This document shows, in pieces, positions 42,533 through 51,101 of a stretch of 64,000 nucleotides of DNA. The DNA is from Chlorobium sp. Lineage in GTDB: Bacteria; Bacteroidota; Chlorobiia; Chlorobiales; Chlorobiaceae. How positions within the stretch are numbered: position 1 is the first letter of the stretch; every line of letters begins with the position of its first letter. The notes below the pieces were generated by a model that saw only the letters and a program-made list of their open reading frames with translations, searched no databases and was not told where the DNA came from. The stretch covers positions 806,001 through 870,000 of the forward strand of contig SZXV01000002.1 of the NCBI GenBank assembly GCA_005862225.1, read 5' to 3'. The position numbers were made by a program, and so were the translations under genes.

Positions 42533-43510
42533 TTATCCAACTCTTATTTCAGAGAAATCGCCAATATTAATTTCATGAGGTTCCCCGGTAATACTGGCAT
42601 TGTTTCCAATGATCGACTTGTCAAGCATGATGTGAACAACCCTGGCCTGATAGCCGATAATGGAATTTTTGATGATGGCATCAGTAATAACAGCTCGTTT
42701 GCCAATCGTGGTATTTGGCCCGATGATGGCGTTTTCAAGGATGGCAGCTTCACCAATAAAAACAGGGTCAATAATAATACAACCCGGATACTTTTTTGTC
42801 TGACGATGATTCTGGAGAAGAATTTCATTCGTCGAGAGCAGTGTTTCGGACTTGCCGCAATCATACCATCCATTAACATGGAACGTGGTAAAAGTTTCTC
42901 CTCCTTCTATCATAAGCTGGAGAGCATCAGTAAGCTGATACTCTCCCTTTGTTTTGATCTCATTATCGATAAGGTAGTCAATATTGTCAAAAAGCGACTT
43001 TGAATGACGCAAAAAATAGAGGCCGACAACGGCAAGGTTGCTGATTGGCATATCAGGCTTTTCAATCAGTTTCAGAATTTTTTCACCATCAGTCACAGCG
43101 ACGCCGAATCGTCTTGAATCCTCGACCTCTTTCACGCCCAGTGTTGAACAGGGGCTTTTCAGGACAGTTTCAAGATCAACATCAAAAATGGTGTCACCGA
43201 GAATGATAAACAGGGGCTCATTGTCAACCACGAAGGGTTTGCACAACCAGATAGCATGAGCAAGCCCAAGAAGCTCTGATTGAGTGACAAAAGTAAATTT
43301 AATACTGTAATGAGTTGTCAGCCACTTTTCAACCATGTCACCAAGGTAGCCTACAATGACAATGGCCTCATCAATTCCTGCTACGATAAGTTTATCCATA
43401 ATATGGCCTATGATGGGTTTTCCGGCCACATTCAGTAATACTTTTGGATGTGAAAAAGTATGCGGACGCAAACGTGAGCCCACCCCTGCAACAGGAATAA
43501 TTGCTTTCAT
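42533..43510 (-). CDS. NDP-sugar pyrophosphorylase-type nucleotidyltransferase
   Basis: Start placed at 43510 (MKAIIPVAGVGSRLRPHT), 325 residues. The N-terminal nucleotidyltransferase signature is AGVGSRLRPHTFSHPKVLLNVAGKPIIGHIM, and the metal Asp is in FIILGDTIFDVD. The C-terminal part has hexapeptide-like turns (AAILENAIIGPNTTIGKRAVITDAIIKNSIIG), forming a left-handed beta-helix. It activates a sugar-1-phosphate with NTP. The sugar (glucose or mannose are likely) is not determined. Confidence 0.88.
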   Translation of the reverse strand: MKAIIPVAGVGSRLRPHTFSHPKVLLNVAGKPIIGHIMDKLIVAGIDEAIVIVGYLGDMVEKWLTTHYSIKFTFVTQSELLGLAHAIWLCKPFVVDNEPLFIILGDTIFDVDLETVLKSPCSTLGVKEVEDSRRFGVAVTDGEKILKLIEKPDMPISNLAVVGLYFLRHSKSLFDNIDYLIDNEIKTKGEYQLTDALQLMIEGGETFTTFHVNGWYDCGKSETLLSTNEILLQNHRQTKKYPGCIIIDPVFIGEAAILENAIIGPNTTIGKRAVITDAIIKNSIIGYQARVVHIMLDKSIIGNNASITGEPHEINIGDFSEIRVG

Positions 43511-43688
43511 GATCGACTTCTGTGGATTGAGTTGAAAAAACAAACCACAATATGCCTTTTTTCTTACTTTACAAACAGGAATTCATAAAATTAACGATAC
43601 AAGTTGAGCGTTGATAGCGGTTTAATTCGAAAATCGGTGTTATTTTGAGGAAAAAGCAGTTCAGCATTTTAATGCAACGAAAAATTCG

Positions 43689-44093
43689 ATGAGCCGAAGG
43701 ACAAAAGCGATTTTAAAGCAGTCCGGTGTTATCCCGGTTCTTGACAACAGAGTGGTCCTCATTACCTCCAGAAAATCTGACAGGTGGATTATTCCCAAGG
43801 GATATGTTGAAAAAGGGTTATCCGCCGCAGATTCAGCAGCCAAAGAGGCTTATGAAGAGGCAGGGTTAGTAGGAGTTGTCCACACCAAAAAGGCAGGTCA
43901 ATACCGGTATCGCAAGTTTGACAAACTTTTTTCGGTTCAGGTCTATCCATTATTCATAGAGACCATGCTTGAAGAGTGGGATGAGATGCATGACCGTCAG
44001 CGAAAGCTGGTGACTCCCGAAGAGGCAGTTGAAATGGTTTGCCATGGAGAACTCAGGCGAATTATTGCCGATTATTTCATGACGAGCCGGTAG
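43689..44093 (+). CDS. Nudix hydrolase
   Basis: 134 residues. A Nudix box variant, KGYVEKGLSAADSAAKEAYEEAGLVG (about 38-63), has the EAxEExG core. The opening SRRTKAILKQSGVIPVLDNRVVLITSRKSDRWIIPKG resembles diphosphoinositol polyphosphate or diadenosine-polyphosphate hydrolases. It is a single-domain cytoplasmic protein. Substrate unknown. Confidence 0.87.
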   Translation: MSRRTKAILKQSGVIPVLDNRVVLITSRKSDRWIIPKGYVEKGLSAADSAAKEAYEEAGLVGVVHTKKAGQYRYRKFDKLFSVQVYPLFIETMLEEWDEMHDRQRKLVTPEEAVEMVCHGELRRIIADYFMTSR

Positions 44094-44158
44094 CGCCCCT
44101 ATAATTATTATTTTGAAATTAATGTTCTTGTACTATATTGGGCCTTCCGTTAAGGTGA

Positions 44159-44231
44159 CGGGGTGTGGCGCAGTTGGTAGCGTGCCTGCTTTGGGAGCAG
44201 GAGGCCCCGAGTTCGAGTCTCGGCACCCCGA
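44159..44231 (+). tRNA. tRNA-Pro (anticodon TGG)
   Basis: The acceptor CGGGGTG/CACCCCG pairs. The anticodon stem CTGCT/AGCAG has loop TTTGGG-like with TGG at the centre. The T arm is CCGAG-TTCGAGT-CTCGG. It is the first of four tandem tRNA genes in front of pheT. Confidence 0.93.
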
Positions 44232-44259
44232 CAGGTAAAGGTTCTGGCGATTGGAAGCT

Positions 44260-44332
<73 letters not shown>

Positions 44333-44358
44333 CAAGTTAAAGTCCGTACGATGTCCAC

Positions 44359-44433
44359 GGTGATTGTAGCTCAGTTGGTTAGAGCGCCAGGTTGTGGCCC
44401 TGGAGGCCGGGGGTTCGAGTCCCCTCATTCACC
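44359..44433 (+). tRNA. tRNA-His (anticodon GTG)
   Basis: Includes the extra G(-1) paired with C73 typical of tRNA-His. The anticodon loop is TTGTGGC (GTG) in stem CCAGG/CCTGG. The acceptor GTGATTG/CATTCAC has one internal T-T mismatch, which is unusual but does not affect the call. Confidence 0.9.
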
Positions 44434-44440
44434 CATATAA

Positions 44441-44512
44441 GGCCCCATCGACTAGTGGTTAGGTCATCACCCTTTCAAGGTGGTAGCACGGGTTCGAATC
44501 CCGTTGGGGTCA
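44441..44512 (+). tRNA. tRNA-Glu (anticodon TTC)
   Basis: The acceptor GGCCCCA/TGGGGTC has one G-T wobble. The anticodon loop is CTTTCAA (TTC) in stem TCACC/GGTGG, and the T arm is ACGGG-TTCGAAT-CCCGT. It lies 73 bases before pheT. Confidence 0.93.
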
Positions 44513-44584
44513 CACTACAAAGCTCTGTTCGTTGCCGGCACAGGGCTTTTTTTGTTCAAGAAAGCAGATTATCACTCTTTTCTT

Positions 44585-46999
44585 ATGAAAATATCTGTCA
44601 GTTGGCTTAAAGATTTTCTTCCTTCATTTTCTTCCGATACCTCTTCACTTGTTGAAAAACTGACGTTTCTCGGGTTTGAAGTTGAGGAGGTACAGGAGTC
44701 TGCCCTTCCTGACGATCTTGTGGTTGTGGGAAGAATTGAGGAGGTTATGCCGCACCCCAATGCCGAACGATTGACACTCTGCAAGGTGGATATTGGCCGG
44801 GAAGCCCCACTTCAGATTGTGTGCGGTGCTCCGAACGTCAAAGCCGGAATGCTTGTGCCTGTTGCGACTGAAAAGGCAAAACTTCAGCTTCCTGATGGTC
44901 AGGCCATTGTCATCAAACCCTCCAAAATACGAGGAGAACGCTCGTTCGGGATGATTTGTGCCTCAGACGAGCTTGGACTTTCAGATGACCATTCGGGCGT
45001 TATGGAGCTTGACCAGGCATGCACCATCGGGGTGCCGCTTTCCCGTTACCTTGATGGTGATGTGGTGCTTGATATTGCCGTGACGCCGAACAGGCCGGAT
45101 GTCCTTTCTCACCTCGGCGTGGCAAGAGAGCTGGCAGGACGCGATCGCATTCACTATCCCTTGCGGCAGGCAATCGCATTTTCAGCAACCGCCCCACTGG
45201 TCCAGGTTCTGGATGAAACAGCCTGCCCATACTATGCAGGCGTTGTCATACGCGGCATAACCGTTGGCGACTCTCCGGCATGGCTGCGTCAAAGGCTTGA
45301 AAGCATTGGTCTGCGACCAAAAAACAACATCGTCGATATCACCAACTATATTCTTCATGGCCTTGGTCAGCCTCTCCATGCCTTCGATCTTGGAAAGCTT
45401 GTCGGTGAGCGGGTTGTTGTCAGAAGTGATCGGCAAGGCGATTTTCTGGCTTTGAACAATATTAAGTATGGAATAAAGCCAGGCATGGCCACCATTTGCG
45501 ATGGAGAGGGAAATGTTGCTGCAGTTGCCGGTATTATGGGAGGATTTCACTCCGCAGTCAGTGAATCGACAACTGATATTCTCCTCGAATCTGCCTTTTT
45601 TAATGCCTCATCAGTACGTAAAACATCAAAAGAGCTTCTTCTTTCCACAGATGCCTCCTACCGTTACGAACGCGGTATTGATGCGCACAATGTCAGAAGG
45701 GCAGCAGAGTGCGCCGTCGCTTTGATACTGGAGCTTGCCGGGGGCCAAATTGACGAGGCACAGGAGTTTAATGCCTTACCCGATGCATTACGGACCATCA
45801 CATTTCGTCCAGCCCGGGTCAATGCCCTGCTTGGCACTTCCATAAGTGCCACCGACATGGTGGAGATGCTTGAGCGGATAGGATTTTCAGCCGAGGGAAA
45901 GGACGGAGAATCGATACCGGTTGAGGTACCCTCCTTCAGGGTTGATGTTTCCGGAGAGATTGATCTTGTCGAAGAGGTGGCCCGTCTCTATGGCTACGAC
46001 AATATTCAGTCATCAACACAGATGGTGACTATTTATCCCGAGTCACGCAAACATCCGGAATTTTTTCCCGATTTTCTCCGTGGTATCATGGTCGGTCTGA
46101 ATTTCAGGGAAATTCTAACGAATCCCCTGATGAAACGGGAGGATGCAGGATTGTTCAGTGACAGGCTGGTCGGGGTGCTCAATCCCATCAGTGAAGGGCT
46201 TGAGGTGCTCCGGCCTGGACTTGTGCCCGGATTACTCAAAGTTGTAAGCCATAATATCAGGCATGGAAACCGTGATCTGAAACTTTTTGAAGTTGCCAGG
46301 GGATTCAGAAGTATTTCAGAGAGCGAATGTTGTGGAGCCTCACCGCTTGATGGCTACTGCGAGCAGGAGGATCTTGTTATGGCCATGACAGGCAGCCGTT
46401 TTCCGAGAGCCTGGAATCAGTCGCAGGAAAAGACTGATTTTTATGATCTTATGGGCGCTGTCGAGATGCTGCTTGAGAAGCTGAATTTACTTGATAAATC
46501 AGCGGTTAATATTTATAATGAAAAAACTGTCAGCATAGATGTTCTGTTGACAGCAAAAGGAAAGGCCCGCTCGTTCAGAGTGGGGGTGGTTCAGCAGGTT
46601 GATTCAGAGCTTCTGAAAAAATTTGATATTGCACAAGACGTTTATGTTGCTGAAATTGATGCGGCAGTGCTGGAATGCTGTTTCAATCCTGATGTCACGT
46701 ATGAGCCGCCGTCCAGATTTCCAGTTGTTCTGAGAGATATATCGCTTATTCTGCCGCAGAGTGTTACTGTGCAGTCGCTTGTAGAGCTTGTGCGTTCAAG
46801 TGACTCCCTGATCAGGAACGTCTCGGTTTTTGATCTGTTCGAGCGTGCCAGTGAAAATGGAGGAGAGCGCAGTGTTGCACTCTCACTTGAAATTTCCGAT
46901 CACAGCGGCACGTTGCAGGAGGAGCGAATCAGTGATATTCTTTCAAAAATCGGCAGTGATGCCGAGAGTAAGCTTGGTGCGGTAATTCGACAAGTCTGA
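44585..46999 (+). CDS. pheT: Phenylalanyl-tRNA synthetase beta subunit
   Basis: Start at the ATG at 44585 (MKISVSWLKDFLP), 804 residues, normal for PheT; an upstream in-frame opening runs into tRNA-Glu. Domains in order are the tRNA-binding EMAP-like fold (about 40-150, VVGRIEEVMPHPNAERLTLCKVD), B3/B4 editing (about 210-370), B5 (about 400-470), a catalytic-like core, and the C-terminal anticodon-binding FDX-ACB domain starting near YEPPSRFPVVLRDISLI. It charges tRNA-Phe as an alpha2-beta2 tetramer. pheS is not in this window. Confidence 0.96.
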   Translation: MKISVSWLKDFLPSFSSDTSSLVEKLTFLGFEVEEVQESALPDDLVVVGRIEEVMPHPNAERLTLCKVDIGREAPLQIVCGAPNVKAGMLVPVATEKAKLQLPDGQAIVIKPSKIRGERSFGMICASDELGLSDDHSGVMELDQACTIGVPLSRYLDGDVVLDIAVTPNRPDVLSHLGVARELAGRDRIHYPLRQAIAFSATAPLVQVLDETACPYYAGVVIRGITVGDSPAWLRQRLESIGLRPKNNIVDITNYILHGLGQPLHAFDLGKLVGERVVVRSDRQGDFLALNNIKYGIKPGMATICDGEGNVAAVAGIMGGFHSAVSESTTDILLESAFFNASSVRKTSKELLLSTDASYRYERGIDAHNVRRAAECAVALILELAGGQIDEAQEFNALPDALRTITFRPARVNALLGTSISATDMVEMLERIGFSAEGKDGESIPVEVPSFRVDVSGEIDLVEEVARLYGYDNIQSSTQMVTIYPESRKHPEFFPDFLRGIMVGLNFREILTNPLMKREDAGLFSDRLVGVLNPISEGLEVLRPGLVPGLLKVVSHNIRHGNRDLKLFEVARGFRSISESECCGASPLDGYCEQEDLVMAMTGSRFPRAWNQSQEKTDFYDLMGAVEMLLEKLNLLDKSAVNIYNEKTVSIDVLLTAKGKARSFRVGVVQQVDSELLKKFDIAQDVYVAEIDAAVLECCFNPDVTYEPPSRFPVVLRDISLILPQSVTVQSLVELVRSSDSLIRNVSVFDLFERASENGGERSVALSLEISDHSGTLQEERISDILSKIGSDAESKLGAVIRQV

Positions 47000-47012
47000 T
47001 ACTCTATGTTCT

Positions 47013-47324
47013 ATGCAAGATTTTGACGGGCAAAACATCAAGGTTGACGTCAACCTTCTTGAGAAAAATATTGATCTGCTTATAGTCCAGTTGAGTGACT
47101 GCCGTAAAGAGAATGAAGTATTACGATCTGAACTCTCCAGTCTGCAGAATATCCTCAGGTCATGCAAGTTGCCCGGAACACTTGGTTCCACAGCCACCGC
47201 TACAGACAGTGGCGCTATACTTGATGGAGTGTTTGCCTATGCCGAAAAAGTGCAGGTAAAACAGAAGTTGGTCATGATGTTGCAGAAAATAGAGATAGAA
47301 CTCAGAAACAGTCAGACCTTGTAA
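47013..47324 (+). CDS. Small coiled-coil protein upstream of zapA
   Basis: 103 residues. A coiled coil at about 12-52 (VDVNLLEKNIDLLIVQLSDCRKENEVLRSELSSLQNIL) is followed by a short helical tail. It lies between pheT and zapA, each within 15 bases, so an operon is likely. Its size and coiled coil recall ZapB-type division proteins, but the sequence is too short on specific residues to claim that name. No membrane segment. Confidence 0.65.
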   Translation: MQDFDGQNIKVDVNLLEKNIDLLIVQLSDCRKENEVLRSELSSLQNILRSCKLPGTLGSTATATDSGAILDGVFAYAEKVQVKQKLVMMLQKIEIELRNSQTL

Positions 47325-47332
47325 GTAATGAG

Positions 47333-47596
47333 ATGGAAAAAATTGATGTTAATGTTTATGGCGACAGTTATCCTCTAAGATCCGGACGCCGGGAATTGAC
47401 CGAAAAAGCCGCCCGTGATGTCGATGGGGTGATGAGGCTTTTTGCTGAAAAGGCTCCGACATTTGGATCTGCAAAACTGGGGGTTCTTGCTGCAATTCAG
47501 TTTGCGGAAAAGAAAATAGAACTTGAAGAGGAGATGGCGTCGCTCAGGCAGATTATTGCCCGTCTTAACGTTTTAATTGGGCAAAATCTGCAATAA
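47333..47596 (+). CDS. zapA: Cell division protein ZapA
   Basis: 87 residues. The ZapA opening is IDVNVYGDSYPLRSGRRELTEKAARDVDGVMRLFAEKAP, and the C-terminal coiled coil is AAIQFAEKKIELEEEMASLRQIIARLNVLIGQNL. It binds FtsZ and bundles protofilaments at the septum. A probable 6S RNA follows, the same arrangement as zapA-ssrS in Escherichia coli. Confidence 0.9.
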   Translation: MEKIDVNVYGDSYPLRSGRRELTEKAARDVDGVMRLFAEKAPTFGSAKLGVLAAIQFAEKKIELEEEMASLRQIIARLNVLIGQNLQ

Positions 47597-47624
47597 ACCG
47601 TTACATTACAAGAGAAAGAATTAT

Positions 47625-47859
47625 CCGCACCGGTTGATTGAGGGGTTGTACAGGTACAAGAACTAACACTAAAAAAACAGGGAGCCAAACTCTTCTTTTT
47701 GATTGCAGGCCTTGTTGGACTGTTTCTGATGTTGAATGCAGGCAGTTCAAGAACAGTGGAAGCATTGTTCCATTGGAAGCAAAAAATCTGAAGGAGGTAC
47801 CCACCGTGTCACACGGGTTCTTGAATCTTGCTCCCCTTGTCAGAGGTGCGGTTTTTTTT
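47625..47859 (+). ncRNA. ssrS: Probable 6S RNA
   Basis: The gap after zapA folds as one long rod. CCGCACC (47625) pairs with GGTGCGG (47845), AGGGG with CCCCT, and CAAGAAC with GTTCTTG, leaving a central region of about 130 bases. A T8 run follows at once and serves as terminator. Size (about 230 bases), closing stem and position between zapA and rny all fit 6S RNA, which binds the sigma-70 RNA polymerase by mimicking an open promoter. The central bubble was not modelled. Confidence 0.7.
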
Positions 47860-47915
47860 GTTTAAAACGGTGCATCTTGTACGGTGTTACAAGAGCATGA
47901 AAATGGAGGTATTTA

Positions 47916-49490
47916 ATGGGAATAGTGATAAACCTGTTTTTAATTGTTTTTGCGTCAGTAATTTTTTTTGCAGCAGGTTTTTTGATTGGGCGTTTTTTCC
48001 TTGAACGAATAGGAACAACCAAAGTCCTTGAAGCCGAAGAACGTGCCGTGCAAATAGTGCAGGAAGCGCAGAAAGAGGCTAATGAGTACAAGGAACTCAA
48101 AGTCAGTGAAGTAAACCAGGAGTGGAAAAAGAAGCGCAGGGAGTTTGACCAGGAGGTCATCATCAAGAACAACAAGTACACCCAGTTGCAGAAACAGACT
48201 CAGCAAAAAGAGGCCCAGTTGAAAAAACAGAGTCAGGATGTCAAAGATCTTGAACGCAAACTCCAGGAACAGCGCAAGCAAATTGAGCAGAACGCCGAGT
48301 CAGTCTCGCTTCGTTCATCCGAACTCGAACGGATTATTTCAGAACAGAACCAGCGCCTTGAAAGCATCAGCAATCTTCAGGCTGAGGAGGCTCGGCAGAT
48401 GTTGATCGACAACATGGTTGCCAAAGCGCGTGAAGAAGCGACTGAGACCATCCACCAGATTCACGAAGAGGCTGAACAGAAAGCCGGTCGCCTTGCCGAA
48501 AAGACCCTTCTGACAGCTATTCAGCGGATCTCTTTTGAGCAAACCACCGAAAATGCCCTCTCCGTCGTTCATATCCAGAGCGATGAACTCAAAGGTCGCA
48601 TTATTGGTCGTGAAGGTCGAAACATCAAGGCGTTTGAAAACGCAACAGGCGTCGATATCATTGTTGACGATACTCCTGAGGTGGTTATTCTCTCATGCTT
48701 CGACCCACTGCGTCGCGAGCTTGCCAAGCTTACCCTTCAGAAGCTTCTCGTCGATGGCATTATCCATCCGGTAGCCATCGAAAAAGCCTATGCCGACGCT
48801 CAAAAAGAGATTGATGAGGTGATCATCAGTGCTGGCGAAGAGGCGCTTTCCTCCCTGCAGATTTCTGATCTGCCAGCCGAGATTATCCAGCTTGTCGGTA
48901 AAATGAAATTTTATACCGTTTACGGCCAGAACCTTCTGCAGCACAGTCGTGAAGTGGCCATGCTCTCCGGACTGATGGCGGCAGAACTCAAGCTTGACGC
49001 CCGACTTGCCAAGCGAGCCGGTCTTCTGCACGACATAGGACTGGTGCTGCCTGAAAGCGACGAACCCCATGCCATTACCGGAATGACCTTTATGAAGCGA
49101 TTCAATGAGTCTCCTGTGGTGCTTAATTCTATTGCGGCGCATCATGGTGATGTCGAGAGGGAATCGCCAATAGCAGAGCTGGTTGATGCCGCAAATGTTA
49201 TCTCGCTCTCCCGGCCTGGCGCCCGTGGCGCTGTAACTGCCGACGGCAACGTCAAGCGCCTTGAGAGTCTCGAAGAGATCGCCAAAGGGTTCCCAGGGGT
49301 TTTGAAGACCTACGCTTTGCAAGCAGGACGTGAAATCAGAGTGATTGTTGAAGGCGATAACGTCAGCGATTCACAGGCAGATGTTCTTGCCCATGATATC
49401 GCTCACAAAATCGAAGCAGAAGCACAGTATCCCGGACAGATAAAAGTCTCCATTATTCGGGAAAAACGCTCTATTGCCTACGCAAAATAA
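47916..49490 (+). CDS. rny: Ribonuclease Y
   Basis: 524 residues. A membrane anchor spans residues 3-24, and a long coiled coil about 35-180 (QKQTQQKEAQLKKQSQDVKDLERKLQEQ). The KH domain has LKGRIIGREGRNIKAFENATGVDI (about 230). The HD domain has HSREVAMLSGLMAAELKLDARLAKRAGLLHDIG (about 345-377) and a later HHGD. It is an endoribonuclease that starts mRNA decay. The start at 47916 is preceded by GGAGG. Confidence 0.95.
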   Translation: MGIVINLFLIVFASVIFFAAGFLIGRFFLERIGTTKVLEAEERAVQIVQEAQKEANEYKELKVSEVNQEWKKKRREFDQEVIIKNNKYTQLQKQTQQKEAQLKKQSQDVKDLERKLQEQRKQIEQNAESVSLRSSELERIISEQNQRLESISNLQAEEARQMLIDNMVAKAREEATETIHQIHEEAEQKAGRLAEKTLLTAIQRISFEQTTENALSVVHIQSDELKGRIIGREGRNIKAFENATGVDIIVDDTPEVVILSCFDPLRRELAKLTLQKLLVDGIIHPVAIEKAYADAQKEIDEVIISAGEEALSSLQISDLPAEIIQLVGKMKFYTVYGQNLLQHSREVAMLSGLMAAELKLDARLAKRAGLLHDIGLVLPESDEPHAITGMTFMKRFNESPVVLNSIAAHHGDVERESPIAELVDAANVISLSRPGARGAVTADGNVKRLESLEEIAKGFPGVLKTYALQAGREIRVIVEGDNVSDSQADVLAHDIAHKIEAEAQYPGQIKVSIIREKRSIAYAK

Positions 49491-49517
49491 GAGAACCCAA
49501 CCACACCAGGGGAGAGC

Positions 49518-50120
49518 TCAAAGCTTTCCCTTGGTTGAGGGGATATCTGTTCCGGTTATTGCGACCGCCGCCTTCATGGCATAAGCAAAAGACTTGAACA
49601 GCGCCTCAATCTTGTGATGTGTATTCTCTCCCTCAAGAATAGCAAGGTGGATATTGGCCTTCAGGGTGTTCGAAAGCGACAGAAAGAAATGCTCGACCAT
49701 CTCGGTTGAAAAATTCTGAATGACCGGTCGCAGGAACTCCGCTTTAAAAACACAATAACTTCTTCCACCCAGGTCAAGCGCACACCGGGCCAAAGCATCA
49801 TCCATAGGAATAATTGCCCATCCGTATCGCTGAATCCCCCGCTTGTCACCGAGCGCCTTGTCAATGGCGCTGCCGATGACAAGCGCAATATCTTCAATAG
49901 TATGATGGTCATCAATCTCAAGGTCACCCCTGCACTCCAGTGTAAGGTCAAAACCGGAATGCTTGCTGAAATTGGTCAGCATGTGGTCAAGAAACACCAC
50001 CCCGGAGTTGACTGAACTTGTTCCAGTTCCGTCAATTGTCACCGATGCGGTAATATCAGTCTCTTTTGTTGTTCTGCTTACCGTTGCGCTACGGGGGGCT
50101 CGGTTTATTGCTTCTGGCAT
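49518..50120 (-). CDS. hisB: Imidazoleglycerol-phosphate dehydratase
   Basis: 200 residues, the monofunctional form without the N-terminal phosphatase. Metal ligands are visible in [30 protein letters not shown] and [10 protein letters not shown], with the matching [18 protein letters not shown] at the C-terminus. It removes water from IGP in histidine synthesis. It is convergent with rny, and its stop region overlaps a GC-rich hairpin. Confidence 0.95.
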   Translation of the reverse strand: MPEAINRAPRSATVSRTTKETDITASVTIDGTGTSSVNSGVVFLDHMLTNFSKHSGFDLTLECRGDLEIDDHHTIEDIALVIGSAIDKALGDKRGIQRYGWAIIPMDDALARCALDLGGRSYCVFKAEFLRPVIQNFSTEMVEHFFLSLSNTLKANIHLAILEGENTHHKIEALFKSFAYAMKAAVAITGTDIPSTKGKL

Positions 50121-50127
50121 GGATCGT

Positions 50128-50421
50128 TTAACGGATAAATTTAGTGAAAAGATAGAGTATCAGACTGAGCAGAAGAGAGAGCAGCACTGACGAACCAATT
50201 GGAAAATATAACCGGAAGTTATCCTTTTCAATCTTCAAGTCAAGCGGAAGGTTTCCGAACCAGTTAAACAGATTCCATGAACCGGTTTTGCCGGAAGCCA
50301 TCAGGAGCAGACCAAAACCGACGGTCACCAGACCAGCTATGACAACCATTTTCCCGGCATCAGTAAACACGATGTTTGGATAATTTTTAAAAGTTGCTAA
50401 ATTGTTGCCTTCTTCAGGCAA
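50128..50421 (-). CDS. DUF2905-type membrane protein
   Basis: Up to 97 residues; an internal Met at residue 25 (MVVIAGLV) could be the real start. Two hydrophobic helices flank the conserved [35 protein letters not shown] block, which defines this family of unknown function. It is divergent from secG and adjacent to hisB by 7 bases. Confidence 0.8.
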   Translation of the reverse strand: MPEEGNNLATFKNYPNIVFTDAGKMVVIAGLVTVGFGLLLMASGKTGSWNLFNWFGNLPLDLKIEKDNFRLYFPIGSSVLLSLLLSLILYLFTKFIR

Positions 50422-50460
50422 GATAAGAAGATATTTACAAATTTATTAAAGCTGCCAGGA

Positions 50461-50811
50461 ATGCATCTCTTCATTGTTGTCATCGGTTTGCTTGCATCGA
50501 TTCTGCTAATAGGGGTTATTTTGCTCCAAAGCCCAAAAAGCGGCAGTGGACTGACCGGCGGGATGGCCAGCCTTGGAACCGTGCAGACTCTTGGAGTCAG
50601 ACGCACTGGTGATTTCTTGAGCAAAACAACAGCCATTCTTGCAGCAGTTGTTATGGGGCTTTGCTTTATTGCCCAGTTTACCCTTCCCGGCAAACAGTCT
50701 GACAAGGCAGCTTCAGAAAGTATTCTTCAGCGCAACGTTCCGGTTCAGCCAGCAGCTCCGGCAAATACCATACCTTCCGCACCGTCGCTTCCTGCAGTTC
50801 CGGCGAAATAG
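50461..50811 (+). CDS. secG: Preprotein translocase subunit SecG
   Basis: 116 residues. Two membrane helices ([21 protein letters not shown] and [18 protein letters not shown]) surround the cytoplasmic loop [32 protein letters not shown]. This loop is the most conserved part of SecG. A Pro/Ala-rich tail follows. It assists SecYE in protein export. A tRNA-Lys gene follows. Confidence 0.93.
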   Translation: MHLFIVVIGLLASILLIGVILLQSPKSGSGLTGGMASLGTVQTLGVRRTGDFLSKTTAILAAVVMGLCFIAQFTLPGKQSDKAASESILQRNVPVQPAAPANTIPSAPSLPAVPAK

Positions 50812-50819
50812 AAACACAT

Positions 50820-50895
50820 GCACCCGTGGCTCAATCGGTAGAGCAATTGACTCTTAATCAATGGGTTGGAGGTTCGAGTCCTCCCGGGTGCACCA
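50820..50895 (+). tRNA. tRNA-Lys (anticodon CTT)
   Basis: The acceptor GCACCCG/CGGGTGC pairs. The anticodon loop is CTCTTAA (CTT), and the T arm is GGAGG-TTCGAGT-CCTCC. Unlike the other tRNAs here, the CCA is encoded (50893-50895). Confidence 0.94.
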
Positions 50896-50905
50896 TAATA
50901 AACAG

Positions 50906-50945
50906 AAAGACTTACAGGCAAAAACTTGTAGGTCTTTGTTTTTTT
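50906..50945 (+). terminator. Terminator after tRNA-Lys
   Basis: The 11-base stem AAAGACTTACA/TGTAGGTCTTT (one G-T) is followed by a T-run. Confidence 0.8.
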
Positions 50946-51101
50946 ATCTCTTTGCGGGGGGCTTGCAGTGGCGTTTCACCGTGAAGGCCTCTGTTCATGT
51001 TCCGCTCTTTCAGCATCCGAAGCATTTCTTTCGATGATTTGTGCCAGGTTCAATGCTATATTTACTGAGACAACTGAAACGATGGAAAGAGAGCATCCTG
51101 T

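Noticed and set aside
49509-49540. GC-rich hairpin between rny and hisB
   Set aside because: The stem is good but it overlaps the hisB stop and has no T-run, so I did not call it a terminator.
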